Positions 35,333 through 44,722 are shown, counted from the stretch's first letter. The stretch is 64,000 bases of DNA from Gp1-AA145 sp963757135 (GCA_963757135.1 CAVWQE010000011.1:62001-126000), one strand, 5' to 3'. The notes: generated from the letters alone by a model not told the origin. A program made the numbers and translations.

Positions 35333-35372
35333 GGACTTCTCCTGACGCGCGCTGTCGGGAGAAGTCCTTTTT
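35333..35372 (+). terminator. Rho-independent terminator of the lasso-type operon
   Basis: A perfect 10-bp stem GGACTTCTCC (35333-35342) with GGAGAAGTCC (35358-35367), a 15-base loop, and TTTTT directly after. It lies 17 bases beyond the precursor stop. The arm and its complement may also end the convergent S9-peptidase transcript. Confidence 0.92.
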
Positions 35373-35396
35373 GATCTAAAAAGCCTCACAACGGAT

Positions 35397-37499
35397 CTAG
35401 GGATTTTGGTCCCCAGGTGGAGAGAGGCAGTCGTCGAAAAAAACGTTCTCACGTTTCCAAAAATCAATAAGTGCCTTGCCGCTGAACCCGTGTCCCTGCC
35501 GAGGGTATCGCAACAAAGTTACGGATCGGCGAAACCATCGCAAGCCGTTGTACATTTCGATGTTGTCAAGGAGAAATTCACCATCGTTGTCACCATCCGC
35601 GAGGAGCATGGGCGTGTTCACTTGCTCAAGGTGAAAAACCGCAGACAATTGAATATATGTTTCCGGGTTGCTCCATGGCGTTGCTCCGCCTGCCCATCTT
35701 GGAACTGGCGAATCCGTGTGAAGAAAAACTGGTCTGATCCAGTCCGCAAGCGCGCCCGCTACAGATACCGCACATTTGAAGCGGTCGGTCTTACTGACAA
35801 GATAGTTGACTATTCCTCCTCCGTTGCTGAAACCGTAAAGGCCGATCTTTGTTGGATCGATGATCCCGAGCCGGATTAGTTCGTCCATGCCCGAGGCCAC
35901 GTCAGCAACCGTGACATCCCAACCCTTCGCGCCCTTTGCAGCCTGGTCAAATGTTTCCGATTTAAAAAAATTGTTGTACACGTGCGGGGCGCGTGCGTTC
36001 GGAAAAAATACGGCGAAACCTCTCGATGCCCATGCCTGGTTGCCTAGCATGGGATCACCTTTAAAACTGTCCGAAATATGTGGGTAAGCATCCACAATTA
36101 CCGGATACGTTTTGCCTGCGCTGTATTTAGCGGGCAAGATAAGAATGCCCTCCATTGCTTCATTTGTCGGGTTTTTCCAACGAATTATTTTCTGACGACC
36201 TAATTTCCAACTCTCGATTTGTGGGTTCAAGTTGAGAAGAACATACTCCGTGGGTGACTGCGGTGGTCGGATCTTTAGAAGGCCGGTTCTCGATGCGTTG
36301 CTCTCCTCCCAGGCCAGCGTTCCCATTCGTGAAATCGTGAGCAGCGACCGAGACCCGTTGGCATCCTTGCTGAGATCCTTTGGCTCACGATCGTTCAAAC
36401 CCATCTGAATTATTCGCCATGAGACTCCATCGGCACAGATGACGATAATTGATCTGCTGTCACCGGACCAGTCGTACTCCATGACATTTCGATCGAGCTT
36501 TGCTGTCAAGCTTACCGGCGCTCCGCCGTGGCTCTGAATTACGAATACGGATTGAGTCCCGAATCCCAGGCGGCCAAAAAACGCGATCCAATGGCCATCC
36601 GGAGACCATACAGGTAGCCGTTTCGTGACGGACGTATTTGTGAGAGCAATCCTGGTCCGTGTTACAAGATCAAGCGTGTAAACGTTCGAAGGTGCGGTTC
36701 CGTCCTGAGAAACCGATTGGCCTTCGGTTGAGACGTAGACGATGCTGCGTCCATCAGGAGACCAGTTGGGGTGAAAGTCTCCTGCTCCGTCATGGGTGAT
36801 CTGTTCGACTCTTCGAGAGCGAACATCAACGACAAACAATTCGCTGAATGCCGGTTCAGGTTTGGAGGCGGCGCGTTGAGCAAGGGGCGTCTGGTTGTTG
36901 AAGACACCCTTCAAGGTCCACTGGGGTGGTGTGTCATTGTTAAGTACAAGCGGCAAGTCTGGGTCGGAGCGAAATATCCCCGGGAAGGACGAACTTGTCC
37001 GTTTTTGGCCTGCAGTCACCTCAGAAGCGAAAACCAGCCTTGTACTGTCGGGTGACCAGCTGTAGCACAGCGAATCGTACCACCAGAGAGAGAGGGCGGG
37101 ATCGGAACGGATTCCCGCTGCGAAATGAGTCAGCTGGATCTTGTGTCCTGATGCAAGTTCCAATTTCCATAATTGCAATGCACCCGAGCTTGTGGAGTAA
37201 AAGGCCAAATGCCGGCCATCCGGAGACCAATGCGGGACTTTTCCCAATCCGACTCTCCGGGGCTGACTCCCCGGCTTGGTATTCGCGAGCCAAAGGCTTC
37301 CATCCTGCGTCGTGTACGCGAGAATTTCTCCATCCGGCGAGATCTGAAGATAAGTTGCCTCTCGTAACGTTAGGAGATCGTCGAGCGTGACGGTGTGCTT
37401 CGTTACTGCGAAGCTGCGGGCGGAAGAAAGCATCAGCAGCATGCATACAGGCAGGCTAACCCGCCATCCGATACTCAACCAGCTCATCGTTGTTCGCAC
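35397..37499 (-). CDS. Secreted S9-family serine peptidase, candidate lasso isopeptidase
   Basis: A 700-residue protein with a signal peptide (about 1-32, ending SFAV). A beta-propeller occupies about 38-420 (repeated WSPDG: PHWSPDGRHLAF, NWSPDGRSIVYV, VWSPDGHWIAFF). The C-terminal alpha/beta hydrolase (about 440-700) has an apparently complete triad: Ser558 in GLYGFSNGGG, Asp about 639 in LLADGDNDGEF, and His670 in PRQGHGFSG. Size and domain order match the periplasmic isopeptidases of proteobacterial lasso loci (AtxE type), which open the macrolactam after re-import, as well as generic acylaminoacyl peptidases. It is transcribed after the TonB-dependent receptor (94-base gap), converging on the precursor gene. 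Confidence 0.88.
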   Translation of the reverse strand: MRTTMSWLSIGWRVSLPVCMLLMLSSARSFAVTKHTVTLDDLLTLREATYLQISPDGEILAYTTQDGSLWLANTKPGSQPRRVGLGKVPHWSPDGRHLAFYSTSSGALQLWKLELASGHKIQLTHFAAGIRSDPALSLWWYDSLCYSWSPDSTRLVFASEVTAGQKRTSSSFPGIFRSDPDLPLVLNNDTPPQWTLKGVFNNQTPLAQRAASKPEPAFSELFVVDVRSRRVEQITHDGAGDFHPNWSPDGRSIVYVSTEGQSVSQDGTAPSNVYTLDLVTRTRIALTNTSVTKRLPVWSPDGHWIAFFGRLGFGTQSVFVIQSHGGAPVSLTAKLDRNVMEYDWSGDSRSIIVICADGVSWRIIQMGLNDREPKDLSKDANGSRSLLTISRMGTLAWEESNASRTGLLKIRPPQSPTEYVLLNLNPQIESWKLGRQKIIRWKNPTNEAMEGILILPAKYSAGKTYPVIVDAYPHISDSFKGDPMLGNQAWASRGFAVFFPNARAPHVYNNFFKSETFDQAAKGAKGWDVTVADVASGMDELIRLGIIDPTKIGLYGFSNGGGIVNYLVSKTDRFKCAVSVAGALADWIRPVFLHTDSPVPRWAGGATPWSNPETYIQLSAVFHLEQVNTPMLLADGDNDGEFLLDNIEMYNGLRWFRRSVTLLRYPRQGHGFSGKALIDFWKRENVFFDDCLSPPGDQNP

Positions 37500-37593
37500 A
37501 AGTCTCGGAAACGGCTCCTTTAGAGCCTTTGTTAGAAGGTCCGTTGCGGCAGAAAGCGCCTCACCTCGAATGCGCGACCGTGGTTCGCGCGAA

Positions 37594-40500
37594 TTAGAAG
37601 ATCAACTTGAGCGCTAACTGAATGGATCGAGGTCCACCCAACTGATACAGAGGATTGAAGCCCCCCCCACCCATGCCTTGCTGATTGAGACTTTGCGACA
37701 GGACCGCAGTGGAGACGCCGAATTCCGGACTGGCGATGTCAGATATTTGCGGCCCGAAATTCGGGTGATTGAGCACATTGAACAGCTCAGCGCGGAATTG
37801 CAGTTGTAGCCGTTCGCGAATGGGAAAATTGCGATGCAGTGCGAGGTCCCATTGCCATGCGCCAAATCCGCGCAACGCGTTTCTCGATAAATCTCCCTGA
37901 CGAAGTGCGTTTCCACTCGAGTCTACCGGAGGCGGCACAAACGCAGCTGCGTTGAATGCCTTTCCACCTGGAAACTGCGAGCCATAAAGATAGAAAGCGG
38001 TCCCGGCAACGACATCCGGACGAACCTCAGTCAGAGCGTTGAAGAGGCCGGAGAATGTGGAATCGTAGAGATTTATCGGTGGCGCGGAACGGATCTGAAA
38101 AATCTGTTCGAGAGACCAGCCACGCAGGAAAGCCGTCGCCAGTTTGGGCGCACCCGGAGTTGGGATGTCGTAGGTGATCGCAACGGAGGCGGTGTTTCGG
38201 ATATCAAAATCGGATGGTCCTCGATTGGCATTGGAGTTCACGGTTGGTATTGATGTGTTAGACCCATTGCCGTAGGCGCCAGATGAAGCTGTATCAATCG
38301 AGTGTGACCAACTGTAAGAGGCCAATGCTTGGAGGCCTAGCGACAGCCTGCGTCGAAATTGCAACTGTAGGGCGTCATAGTCGGCGGTCGCAGTATTCCC
38401 TATCAAGTATGCATTGGCAAAGTTTGCGTTTGGGGAGGAAACAAATTCTGACTGAATAAGTCGCCTCCCACTGGAACCGATATACGTAGCGGACAGGCTT
38501 TGCAGATCACCCAAAGCCTGCTCAATCGCGACGCTCCACTGAAGTGAGTACGGGAGTTGCAGACGAGGATCGAAAGCTGACACTGTTCCCGATCCGTTCC
38601 CAGGTGGCACAATTGCCAGCGGGGAGGCGGTAGACGAATCCAGAGGGAACGTGCCATTAGAACAGCAGTTGAACGTGCTGCCGAAAAAAGGATAAGCGCT
38701 CTGCCCAATGACGTTGCCGACCTCCTGAGTGGCAAGATCATAAAAGACGCCAAACCCGCTGCGCAGCACAGTGCTCCATTTTTTGGATTGAGAAATCTGG
38801 TAAGCAATACCAAGTCGCGGGGCTACATTCCCGTATCTGGTTTTAAAAGGCGGAGTTCCGCCGGGGACGAGGGCGAGTTGCGAGAGATTGTTCAGGTTGA
38901 AACCAGTCACTGCGGGAAGTGACGGTCCACCCGCGGAATCAGGTGCGAAATCTACATCCCACCGCAGTCCATAGGTTAGAGTCAATTTCGGACCGATTCG
39001 CCACGTGTCCTGGGCGAACGCTCCGAGATTATGAAACAACAAAGTGCCGTGCGCGCCAGACGCGATAAAACTGAGAAACAGATTTCCCGTTTCGAACGAA
39101 GGCACATCTGCAAAGTAGACTTGTTGCTGATAGGCGGGTGGCGAATACGTAGGAGACAGACGACGATAATCCACGCCAAATTTCAGGCTGTGTGAACCCC
39201 GCTGCACTGACAGGTTATCAACGAGATTGAACTGTTGCTGAAGTAGCCTCTGATTCATTCCTTCGACCAAGAAACCGTCAAGCAATGAAAAATTACCCAT
39301 GACAAATTGAGCATCTTGGTTCGTGAAAGAAGCGGGATATGGCGGCGTACTGAATGGAACGGCTCCCCCGAAATTATCTAGCGAGAAGGTGGTCGAGGCG
39401 TCTGCTCTGCTGTAATTCAGCCGGAATTCATCAGCGATCGTGCTGATCGGAGTCCACGTGAATCCTGCGGTTGCGGTTTGCGTATTAATCCGGGACAACA
39501 GAGAAGTGTTTAAAGAGTTTGAGCCGCGTTCGTCAAACGATGATGGAGAGTACACATAGCGTCCGAAAACTGAAATCCGATCGCTGAACCGATCATCGAC
39601 TCGGAGGCTATAAGCATCAAGATTTGAGATGTTCGAGAAGCTGGAATTGAATTGTGCCGATCCGGTCGGCTGTCCTTGACTCAAGATCTCTGGCCCGTTG
39701 GGTAAAGGATAAGCGTTCAGATACGGCTGCATCGAAGGTATGGCATTCTGTCTCGCAACCAGGTCGGGTACCGTTGAGAGAACAGTTTTGGGTAATCGAA
39801 GCCGCAGTCCCTCGTAAGAGAAAAAAAAGAATGCTCTGTCCTTTCGTATAGGCCCGCTGACCGTTCCGCCGAAATCATTCTGCCGCTCCTCCGGCTTGGC
39901 CAAATTCTTGTTATCAGCGAACCAATCGTTAGCATCAAGAACGTCATTTCGCAAATAATCGAACGCTGTTCCATGAAATTGATTTGTTCCAGAGCGCGTG
40001 AGAATTGAAATCTGCGCGCCTGGAGTCCTACCGAACTCGGGAGCGTAGGTCGAAGTTTGGATTCGGAACTCCTGCAGCGCGTCCACTGAGACCAGGCTGT
40101 TCGTACCACCTAAAGCGCTGAATGCTCCTAGTGAGCCGGCGACCCCGCCGGTATAGCCTGCACTCACCCCGAAATTTGCGCTGACTCCATCGAGCATCCA
40201 GTAGTTGGAACTGGTGCGCTGCCCGTTAACACTGAACTGGCCAGGATCAAATGCCTGGCTGGGAGTCACAACCACACCGGGAGTCAACTCAATCAGCGTT
40301 TGAAAACTCCTGCCATTCATGGGCAGGTTCTCAGCGAACTGCCGATCCACTACGGTGCTTACTGTGGCATTCTCCGTGTTGACAACCGATGCTCCTCCCT
40401 CGACCGTCACTATTTCGTGTAACGCACCAACTGGCAACTTGAAATTAATCGATAGCGCGTCTTGAACATTGAGAATGATGTCGGGTTTGATGATTGTCTT

Positions 40501-40758
40501 GAATCCGACTTTTGAGACCTGAAGCCGATATGGCCCAGGAGGCAGACTTGGCAGCACGTAAATCCCCTCGCTGTTTGTCTTGGTTGTGTACTGCACGCCA
40601 GTCACATCGTTGACCGCGACCACTTCGGCACCAACGATTGCGCCGGTGGCGGGATCTGAAACTAGGCCATTGATATTTCCATTCGGGGACTGTGCCCAGA
40701 GTGGAACGGCAGTAGCTACAAGGCAGAGAAACAAACGAGCGAGACGGCAAAAACGCAT
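37594..40758 (-). CDS. Oar-like TonB-dependent outer membrane receptor
   Basis: A 1,054-residue protein. A signal peptide (about 1-22, ending LWAQ) precedes a carboxypeptidase-regulatory-like domain (about 25-110: NGLVSDPATGAIVGAEVVAV, YVLPSLPPGPYRLQVSKVGF). A plug domain follows (about 115-240: ENLPMNGRSFQTLIELTPGV), then a large beta-barrel ending RSIQLALKLIF with the C-terminal aromatic residue needed for barrel assembly. Such receptors import bulky ligands using TonB energy. It is the first gene of an operon with the S9 peptidase, next to the lasso-type genes, so import of the locus product is a plausible inference. Oar-like receptors are also very common in Acidobacteriota. Confidence 0.9.
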   Translation of the reverse strand: MRFCRLARLFLCLVATAVPLWAQSPNGNINGLVSDPATGAIVGAEVVAVNDVTGVQYTTKTNSEGIYVLPSLPPGPYRLQVSKVGFKTIIKPDIILNVQDALSINFKLPVGALHEIVTVEGGASVVNTENATVSTVVDRQFAENLPMNGRSFQTLIELTPGVVVTPSQAFDPGQFSVNGQRTSSNYWMLDGVSANFGVSAGYTGGVAGSLGAFSALGGTNSLVSVDALQEFRIQTSTYAPEFGRTPGAQISILTRSGTNQFHGTAFDYLRNDVLDANDWFADNKNLAKPEERQNDFGGTVSGPIRKDRAFFFFSYEGLRLRLPKTVLSTVPDLVARQNAIPSMQPYLNAYPLPNGPEILSQGQPTGSAQFNSSFSNISNLDAYSLRVDDRFSDRISVFGRYVYSPSSFDERGSNSLNTSLLSRINTQTATAGFTWTPISTIADEFRLNYSRADASTTFSLDNFGGAVPFSTPPYPASFTNQDAQFVMGNFSLLDGFLVEGMNQRLLQQQFNLVDNLSVQRGSHSLKFGVDYRRLSPTYSPPAYQQQVYFADVPSFETGNLFLSFIASGAHGTLLFHNLGAFAQDTWRIGPKLTLTYGLRWDVDFAPDSAGGPSLPAVTGFNLNNLSQLALVPGGTPPFKTRYGNVAPRLGIAYQISQSKKWSTVLRSGFGVFYDLATQEVGNVIGQSAYPFFGSTFNCCSNGTFPLDSSTASPLAIVPPGNGSGTVSAFDPRLQLPYSLQWSVAIEQALGDLQSLSATYIGSSGRRLIQSEFVSSPNANFANAYLIGNTATADYDALQLQFRRRLSLGLQALASYSWSHSIDTASSGAYGNGSNTSIPTVNSNANRGPSDFDIRNTASVAITYDIPTPGAPKLATAFLRGWSLEQIFQIRSAPPINLYDSTFSGLFNALTEVRPDVVAGTAFYLYGSQFPGGKAFNAAAFVPPPVDSSGNALRQGDLSRNALRGFGAWQWDLALHRNFPIRERLQLQFRAELFNVLNHPNFGPQISDIASPEFGVSTAVLSQSLNQQGMGGGGFNPLYQLGGPRSIQLALKLIF

Positions 40759-41037
40759 ATCGGGTCTCCAGCAAAGAACAGTTTTTTTGTCACTCCTCTG
40801 TTCATTCGCAGGTTTTCCCCTCGAGGCTTCATAGAATTCTAAAAGAAAGCGAGAAAATGAGACTCTCGTTCTGAGAATGCTGTCGGTGATTTAATTCCCT
40901 CAGGCGGGCAGAGGAGTGACTCTACTAACAATTGGCTTCCTCGCAGCCGGGGTTTTCTCCGTTCGCGGCAAAGAATGCGCAGGCATTTTGAGGAAAAGGG
41001 CTCCGCCCGCAAAATAAGACGAAAATGCACGAAACGC

Positions 41038-41751
41038 TTACTTGATGAGGCGCACTACCAGAGTAGCACTTGGCGCACTTTTGGCGCGGCGGCGTGTGGA
41101 CCAAACGTCGACCAGATCGCATTGCGCTTCCATCTCCGCGTCATGGACTTGTACGCCATTGGCGTCCTCATCGATGATCTTTGCGTCCTCGCGGCACTCA
41201 ACGCCAGCAGTCGCTTTGGCGTGATGATCCAGGGAGGCAGGGCGTTCGCCGTAGCTCTTCGCCAGCCCGCGTGCGGCGTTCACTAGCGCCGTGCGCGCTC
41301 GCACCAGGCCCGCTCGTGCCCGGATCACAGTCAGATCCGCTTGCGCTTTCACGCTGCGATGTTTCACCGGACACAGCAACTCGGGATCGATGCGCGCCAG
41401 CCGCGCCAGAGTTTGCGCATCCAGCCGATCGTCTTTGCGCCGGCTCTCCCCGATCAGCCGCACGTTGCGCGCATGCGCCACGATCACTTCATGCCCGAGC
41501 TTACTCAGAAGCCGACTTACCCACGGCGAATGCGTCCCGGTTTCCAGCGCGATCCGGCTGCGCGCCATCGCCCCGAACACCGTCCTCATCGCATTGGGGC
41601 TCGTGGAAACTTTGCTCTCTAGGAGGATTCGACCCGCTTCCTCCAGAACGCAGTAGTGACTGGAGCGATCGCCCAGATCCAAACCGATCGTCAACCTCTG
41701 GTTAGAAAAATCACTGCTCTGCTTCGCCGCTACGGTGCTAACCTTCTTCAT
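41038..41751 (-). mobile_element. Truncated IS110-family transposase
   Basis: The 237-residue frame begins with the IS110 RuvC-like catalytic domain: LTIGLDLGDRSSHYCVLEEA with the first Asp, IALETGTHSPWVSRLL with the Glu, and DDRLDAQTLARLARIDPELL with the later Asp pair. From about residue 170 the sequence (SYGERPASLDHHAKATAGVE) no longer follows the family, and the C-terminal Transposase_20 domain with its serine is missing. Normal length is near 350. A CCGGTCTCC/GGAGACCGG inverted pair (41755-41823) lies upstream of the start. It is unrelated at sequence level to the two IS1111-like copies further right. Probably inactive. Confidence 0.8.
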
Positions 41752-41906
41752 TGCCGGTCTCCTTTATCTCTTGTGCTTAAAGCACGTCGATAACTTGGGA
41801 GCGTACAGCATCCCGTCGGAGACCGGCCTTCTCATCCCATCTGATAACGTCAATCGACAGCATTCTCCGCTGGAAGGTGCCGCCCTGTCGCGATAAAGTG
41901 TTGGCT

Positions 41907-42644
41907 GTGAAGAAGAAAATCCTCGGAACATTTTTGATCTTCGTGGCAGCGGCAGCCATCGGACAAGTCACGTCCCACCCGCTACCCGGTGGAATTAATG
42001 GTGTCGTCCGACTCTCGGACGGCGCGCCTCTTGAAGGAGGGACTGTAACTGCAAAAACTGATTGCAAAGAAATGGGCATGGAGTTTGGTCAGGAGGTGAA
42101 GACATCCGCGAATGGCTCGTTCTACGTTCCTCCGTTTGCGACTGGAGACTGCAACCGAATTCGACTGTTTGCGAAAAAAGCTGAAGACCTCTGGTTGGAA
42201 ACCGGACATGGTGTTTTTTACGGGGAAGACAATGGGACTGCGCCAGTAGTTATCATCCCTTCATCCACTACAACCGAAATCACAATGGGCAGTCAGGGCG
42301 CGTCGGTTTCCTTTCGGGTACGAGACAAAGCGACCGACCGATTCATACGGGCAGAGCTTTACATCAAGCGGATGCCTATTCCGGGCAAAAAGTTCGGATC
42401 GGTTCAGACCGCCACCGGACGGGATGGCTCTCCCGTTACTTTGCTTTTACCCGCCGGTGATTACGAGGTTGCGGTGAAACAGTATTCGTGTGGGGCAGTG
42501 GACTATTTCGCACTGAAGCCACCACGGGAACGGTTCGCAGTGCAAGCTGGGCAGGTGACGGCTAAAGATATTTCAGTAGATGTGCGCCTGATCAAGCCCG
42601 CAAAGTCATACGCCAATCCACAAGCGAGGCTGTGCAAGCCATAA
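41907..42644 (+). CDS. Secreted carboxypeptidase-regulatory-like protein
   Basis: About 245 residues from the GTG at 41907, chosen because it places a signal peptide at the N-terminus (MKKKILGTFLIFVAAAAIGQ). Residues about 30-110 form a carboxypeptidase-regulatory/transthyretin-like sandwich (GGINGVVRLSDGAPLEGGTV, SANGSFYVPPFATGDCNRIR). A second similar sandwich appears at about 130-225 (ASVSFRVRDKATDRFIRAEL, PVTLLLPAGDYEVAVKQYSC). No enzymatic motif. It is the first gene of the repeat-flanked region; repeat copy 1 begins 20 bases after its stop. Confidence 0.72.
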   Translation: MKKKILGTFLIFVAAAAIGQVTSHPLPGGINGVVRLSDGAPLEGGTVTAKTDCKEMGMEFGQEVKTSANGSFYVPPFATGDCNRIRLFAKKAEDLWLETGHGVFYGEDNGTAPVVIIPSSTTTEITMGSQGASVSFRVRDKATDRFIRAELYIKRMPIPGKKFGSVQTATGRDGSPVTLLLPAGDYEVAVKQYSCGAVDYFALKPPRERFAVQAGQVTAKDISVDVRLIKPAKSYANPQARLCKP

Positions 42645-42664
42645 AACACAGCCCATTCGGTTAA

Positions 42665-42721
42665 GTGGTGAAACATCTCCATATCACTCAAAATCAAGAC
42701 ACCCAGCCCTATAATTGCAAC
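42665..42721 (+). repeat. Dispersed palindromic repeat, copy 1
   Basis: Reads GTGGTGAAACATC, then TCCATATCACTCAAAAT, and closes with TTGCAAC at 42715-42721, three bases before the next ORF. It follows the stop of the upstream gene by 20 bases. Family consensus: outer box GTTGRCG, middle ATAAATCTCCATAG, inner box CGCTCAAAA, short loop, then an approximate reverse complement ending CGTCAAC. Confidence 0.75.
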
Positions 42722-42723
42722 CT

Positions 42724-42840
42724 ATGCCTGGTGGCAGCAGATATTATCCGCCTCGTAGCTGGTCAACGATTTTGCTACTGGTAACGCTGATTGTGCTCAT
42801 CGTCATCCTCGTCGCTGCTGTGCTTTCGCGGTTTCGCTGA
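42724..42840 (+). CDS. 38-residue single-span membrane protein
   Basis: A short frame, MPGGSRYYPPRSW followed by a 21-residue hydrophobic helix (ILLLVTLIVLIVILVAAVL) and SRFR. It occupies exactly the space between repeat copies 1 and 2, starting three bases after one and ending ten bases before the next, like a mini-cassette. There is no ribosome binding site other than repeat sequence. Function unknown. Confidence 0.45.
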   Translation: MPGGSRYYPPRSWSTILLLVTLIVLIVILVAAVLSRFR

Positions 42841-42850
42841 ATTCGTAGTT

Positions 42851-42914
42851 GTTGCAAAATCTCCATAGCGCTCATTGACCAGCGGTCAAAACGTGAAATC
42901 GCCTGATCTATAAC
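42851..42914 (+). repeat. Dispersed palindromic repeat, copy 2
   Basis: GTTGCAAAATC then TCCATAGCGCTCATTGACC, a 3-base loop, GGTCAAAACG, then the conserved ATCGCCTG box and terminal TATAAC. The inner stem TTGACC/GGTCAA is perfect. It follows the 38-residue ORF by ten bases. Confidence 0.78.
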
Positions 42915-43006
42915 GGCTATGTTCGCCCATTGACCCACTCGCTTGTTCGACAGTAGCTGAACGCTGCTCTACACTACAGGGCAAATTGCAATCGGGAAGG
43001 AACAGG

Positions 43007-43168
43007 ATGGCTACCGTCGCGACGGGTCTCAAGGTTGTCGCTATTGCGTATTTCTTGCTACCTGATCTCGGAGAAGCTTTCTTCAAACAATGGACTGAAA
43101 AGCATCTTCAGAAGTTCAAACTCGTTTGTTGGGCCGCATTGTTTATTTTGCTAATTCTCTACAGGTAA
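43007..43168 (+). CDS. 53-residue membrane protein
   Basis: From the ATG at 43007 with AAGGAACAGG just upstream. It has two hydrophobic stretches, ATGLKVVAIAYFLLPDLGEA and LVCWAALFILLILYR, joined by a charged linker EKHLQKFK. The stop is five bases before repeat copy 3. No family recognised. Confidence 0.45.
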   Translation: MATVATGLKVVAIAYFLLPDLGEAFFKQWTEKHLQKFKLVCWAALFILLILYR

Positions 43169-43173
43169 GGAGC

Positions 43174-43192
43174 GTTGGCGAAAAACCCCCAT
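43174..43192 (+). repeat. Dispersed palindromic repeat, copy 3, left part, interrupted by an IS
   Basis: GTTGGCGAAAAACCCCCAT is the first 19 bases of the repeat. It stops where an IS1111-like element begins, and the remainder (TACACTAAAATC onward) resumes at about 44566 on the other side of the element. Confidence 0.8.
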
Positions 43193-44565
43193 CTCTAACA
43201 ATGTCGGCGGTGTCAAACATTTTTTTGAGCGCACAACGGCATGCACTCAAAGAAGAGCGCCATTTCGCTCTCGTAGTTCGTTGCGCTTTCCAACCTGGGC
43301 TCGCTTCTAATCGTTAGGGGCAGGAACTCGGTCCGACCCAGCCATCTCTTCGATCACGGACTGCGATCATGATTACATGTTCGAACTCCCCTGTTTTGGG
43401 GAGCGGGATGCCCAATCATTACGTCGGTGATTTACTGCACACCATAGGGATTTCCAGGCTCTCCCGCGTGCGAACCGAACTTATGCAACAGGCCGTAATC
43501 GCAGCCTTGCCGCCACATCCAGTACAGATGCACCGCCAGCTTGCGGGCCATGGCAACCTTGGCGATCTTCCGCCCTCGCCGCATGGCGAGGTGGAAAAAC
43601 GTACTGCGCCACTCGGGCTGGCTCCGTACTGTGACCTGTGCCGCTTCCACTAGCAGAAAGCGCAGCAGAGCGTTGCCTTGTTTGCTGATGTGTCCCAGTC
43701 GACGCCGATCGCCACTGGACTCTTCTGATGGAACCAGTCCCACGTAACTGGCGATCTGCTTCCCGCAGTGAAAACGTTCCGGCGTTCCAATCACCAACTC
43801 GAAGGCCAGGGCGGTCAGCGGACCGACTCCGGGATGCGTCGCCAACCGTCGCGTCACCGGACGCTTCTCCACTTCCTCTTCCAGCGCACGCGTCAGCTCT
43901 TGGATCTTCGGCGTGAGTTGATCGAGTAAGTGAAGCAAGTCCTGGCGTCGGCGCGTGGCCCAAGGCGCCAATGCGATCGACTCCAGTTCCTTGCGGCCGG
44001 CGGCTCGCCACAACGCCTTCTTGCGACGCAGACCTTCGTTGAGCGCCACCACATGCAACTGATTCATCACCCGCGTGCGCATCTGCACCAGCCGATGCCG
44101 ATGCCACAACAGTTGCCGCAGATCGCGATTCTCCGCATCGGGTACCCAGATTCGCGGGAAGCGGTCTTCGATCATCAGTCGTAGCAACAACTGCGCATCC
44201 TGGCGGTCGGTCTTCTGCTTGCGTACCCGTTTCGTGCGGATCTCGGCTGCGTCCCCGATCCACAACTCGAACTGCAGGCCTGTCAGCAAACGCTCGAACC
44301 AGCGCGAGTGCCCGCTGGCTTCCATTCCCACCCGCACCCTCCGCGCCTCGAGCACGCCGTAAAACTGCTCGGCTTCTTCGCGATGACTCAGCCGCCGTTC
44401 GCCGCACTCTCCAGTGTCTGTATCCACCCATGCAATTTGCTGGAAGCCCGGATGATAGTCACAACCTATAATCAGCATGTTCGGCTCCTTTCCTCCGAGC
44501 CCTTTGGTTGGTTTGCGCCTCCAAAGTCTACTCGGGCCAGGGAGCCGACATTGTTATGGAATCAT
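43193..44565 (-). mobile_element. IS110-family (IS1111-type) element, intact copy
   Basis: About 1.37 kb, with subterminal inverted repeats ACAATGTCGGC (43198-43208) and GCCGACATTGT (44544-44554). It carries one transposase gene. No target duplication is evident. The ends join the two halves of a dispersed repeat; a second copy (55260-56637) sits at the same repeat position. Exact end bases are uncertain by a few nucleotides. Confidence 0.85.
43432..44478 (-). CDS. IS110-family transposase, full length
   Basis: A 348-residue DEDD recombinase. The RuvC-like domain has D7 in IIGCDYHPGFQQIAWVDTDT, Glu in VRVGMEASGHSRWFERLL, and DRQDAQLLLRLMIEDRFP. A coiled linker follows, then the Transposase_20 domain with HPGVGPLTALAFELVIG, YVGLVPSEESSG, GHISKQGNALLRFLLVEAAQ and a C-terminal MARKLAVHLYWMW. 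All catalytic motifs are present, so it is probably active. IS110-type elements choose targets through an RNA encoded in their end regions; the non-coding left end (43193-43431) or the short right end is the place to look. Confidence 0.93.
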   Translation of the reverse strand: MLIIGCDYHPGFQQIAWVDTDTGECGERRLSHREEAEQFYGVLEARRVRVGMEASGHSRWFERLLTGLQFELWIGDAAEIRTKRVRKQKTDRQDAQLLLRLMIEDRFPRIWVPDAENRDLRQLLWHRHRLVQMRTRVMNQLHVVALNEGLRRKKALWRAAGRKELESIALAPWATRRRQDLLHLLDQLTPKIQELTRALEEEVEKRPVTRRLATHPGVGPLTALAFELVIGTPERFHCGKQIASYVGLVPSEESSGDRRRLGHISKQGNALLRFLLVEAAQVTVRSQPEWRSTFFHLAMRRGRKIAKVAMARKLAVHLYWMWRQGCDYGLLHKFGSHAGEPGNPYGVQ

Positions 44566-44722
44566 TACACTAAAATCTTAAAACTCCCGTCTTTGGTTCT
44601 CAGGAACGTTCCTGCTGCCAGCAGGGCGCGTGCATACTAAGGTCAGGTCAGTTACTGCGGTTTTGTGACACACCCCCCAGATCACCTTATTTTGCATAGC
44701 CTCATCCAACTGCTTAGAAGTC

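Noticed and set aside
43481..44431. 316-residue minus-strand frame inside the IS
   Set aside because: An alternative frame of the transposase gene, rich in Arg, Ala and Gly; the 348-residue frame has all IS110 motifs.
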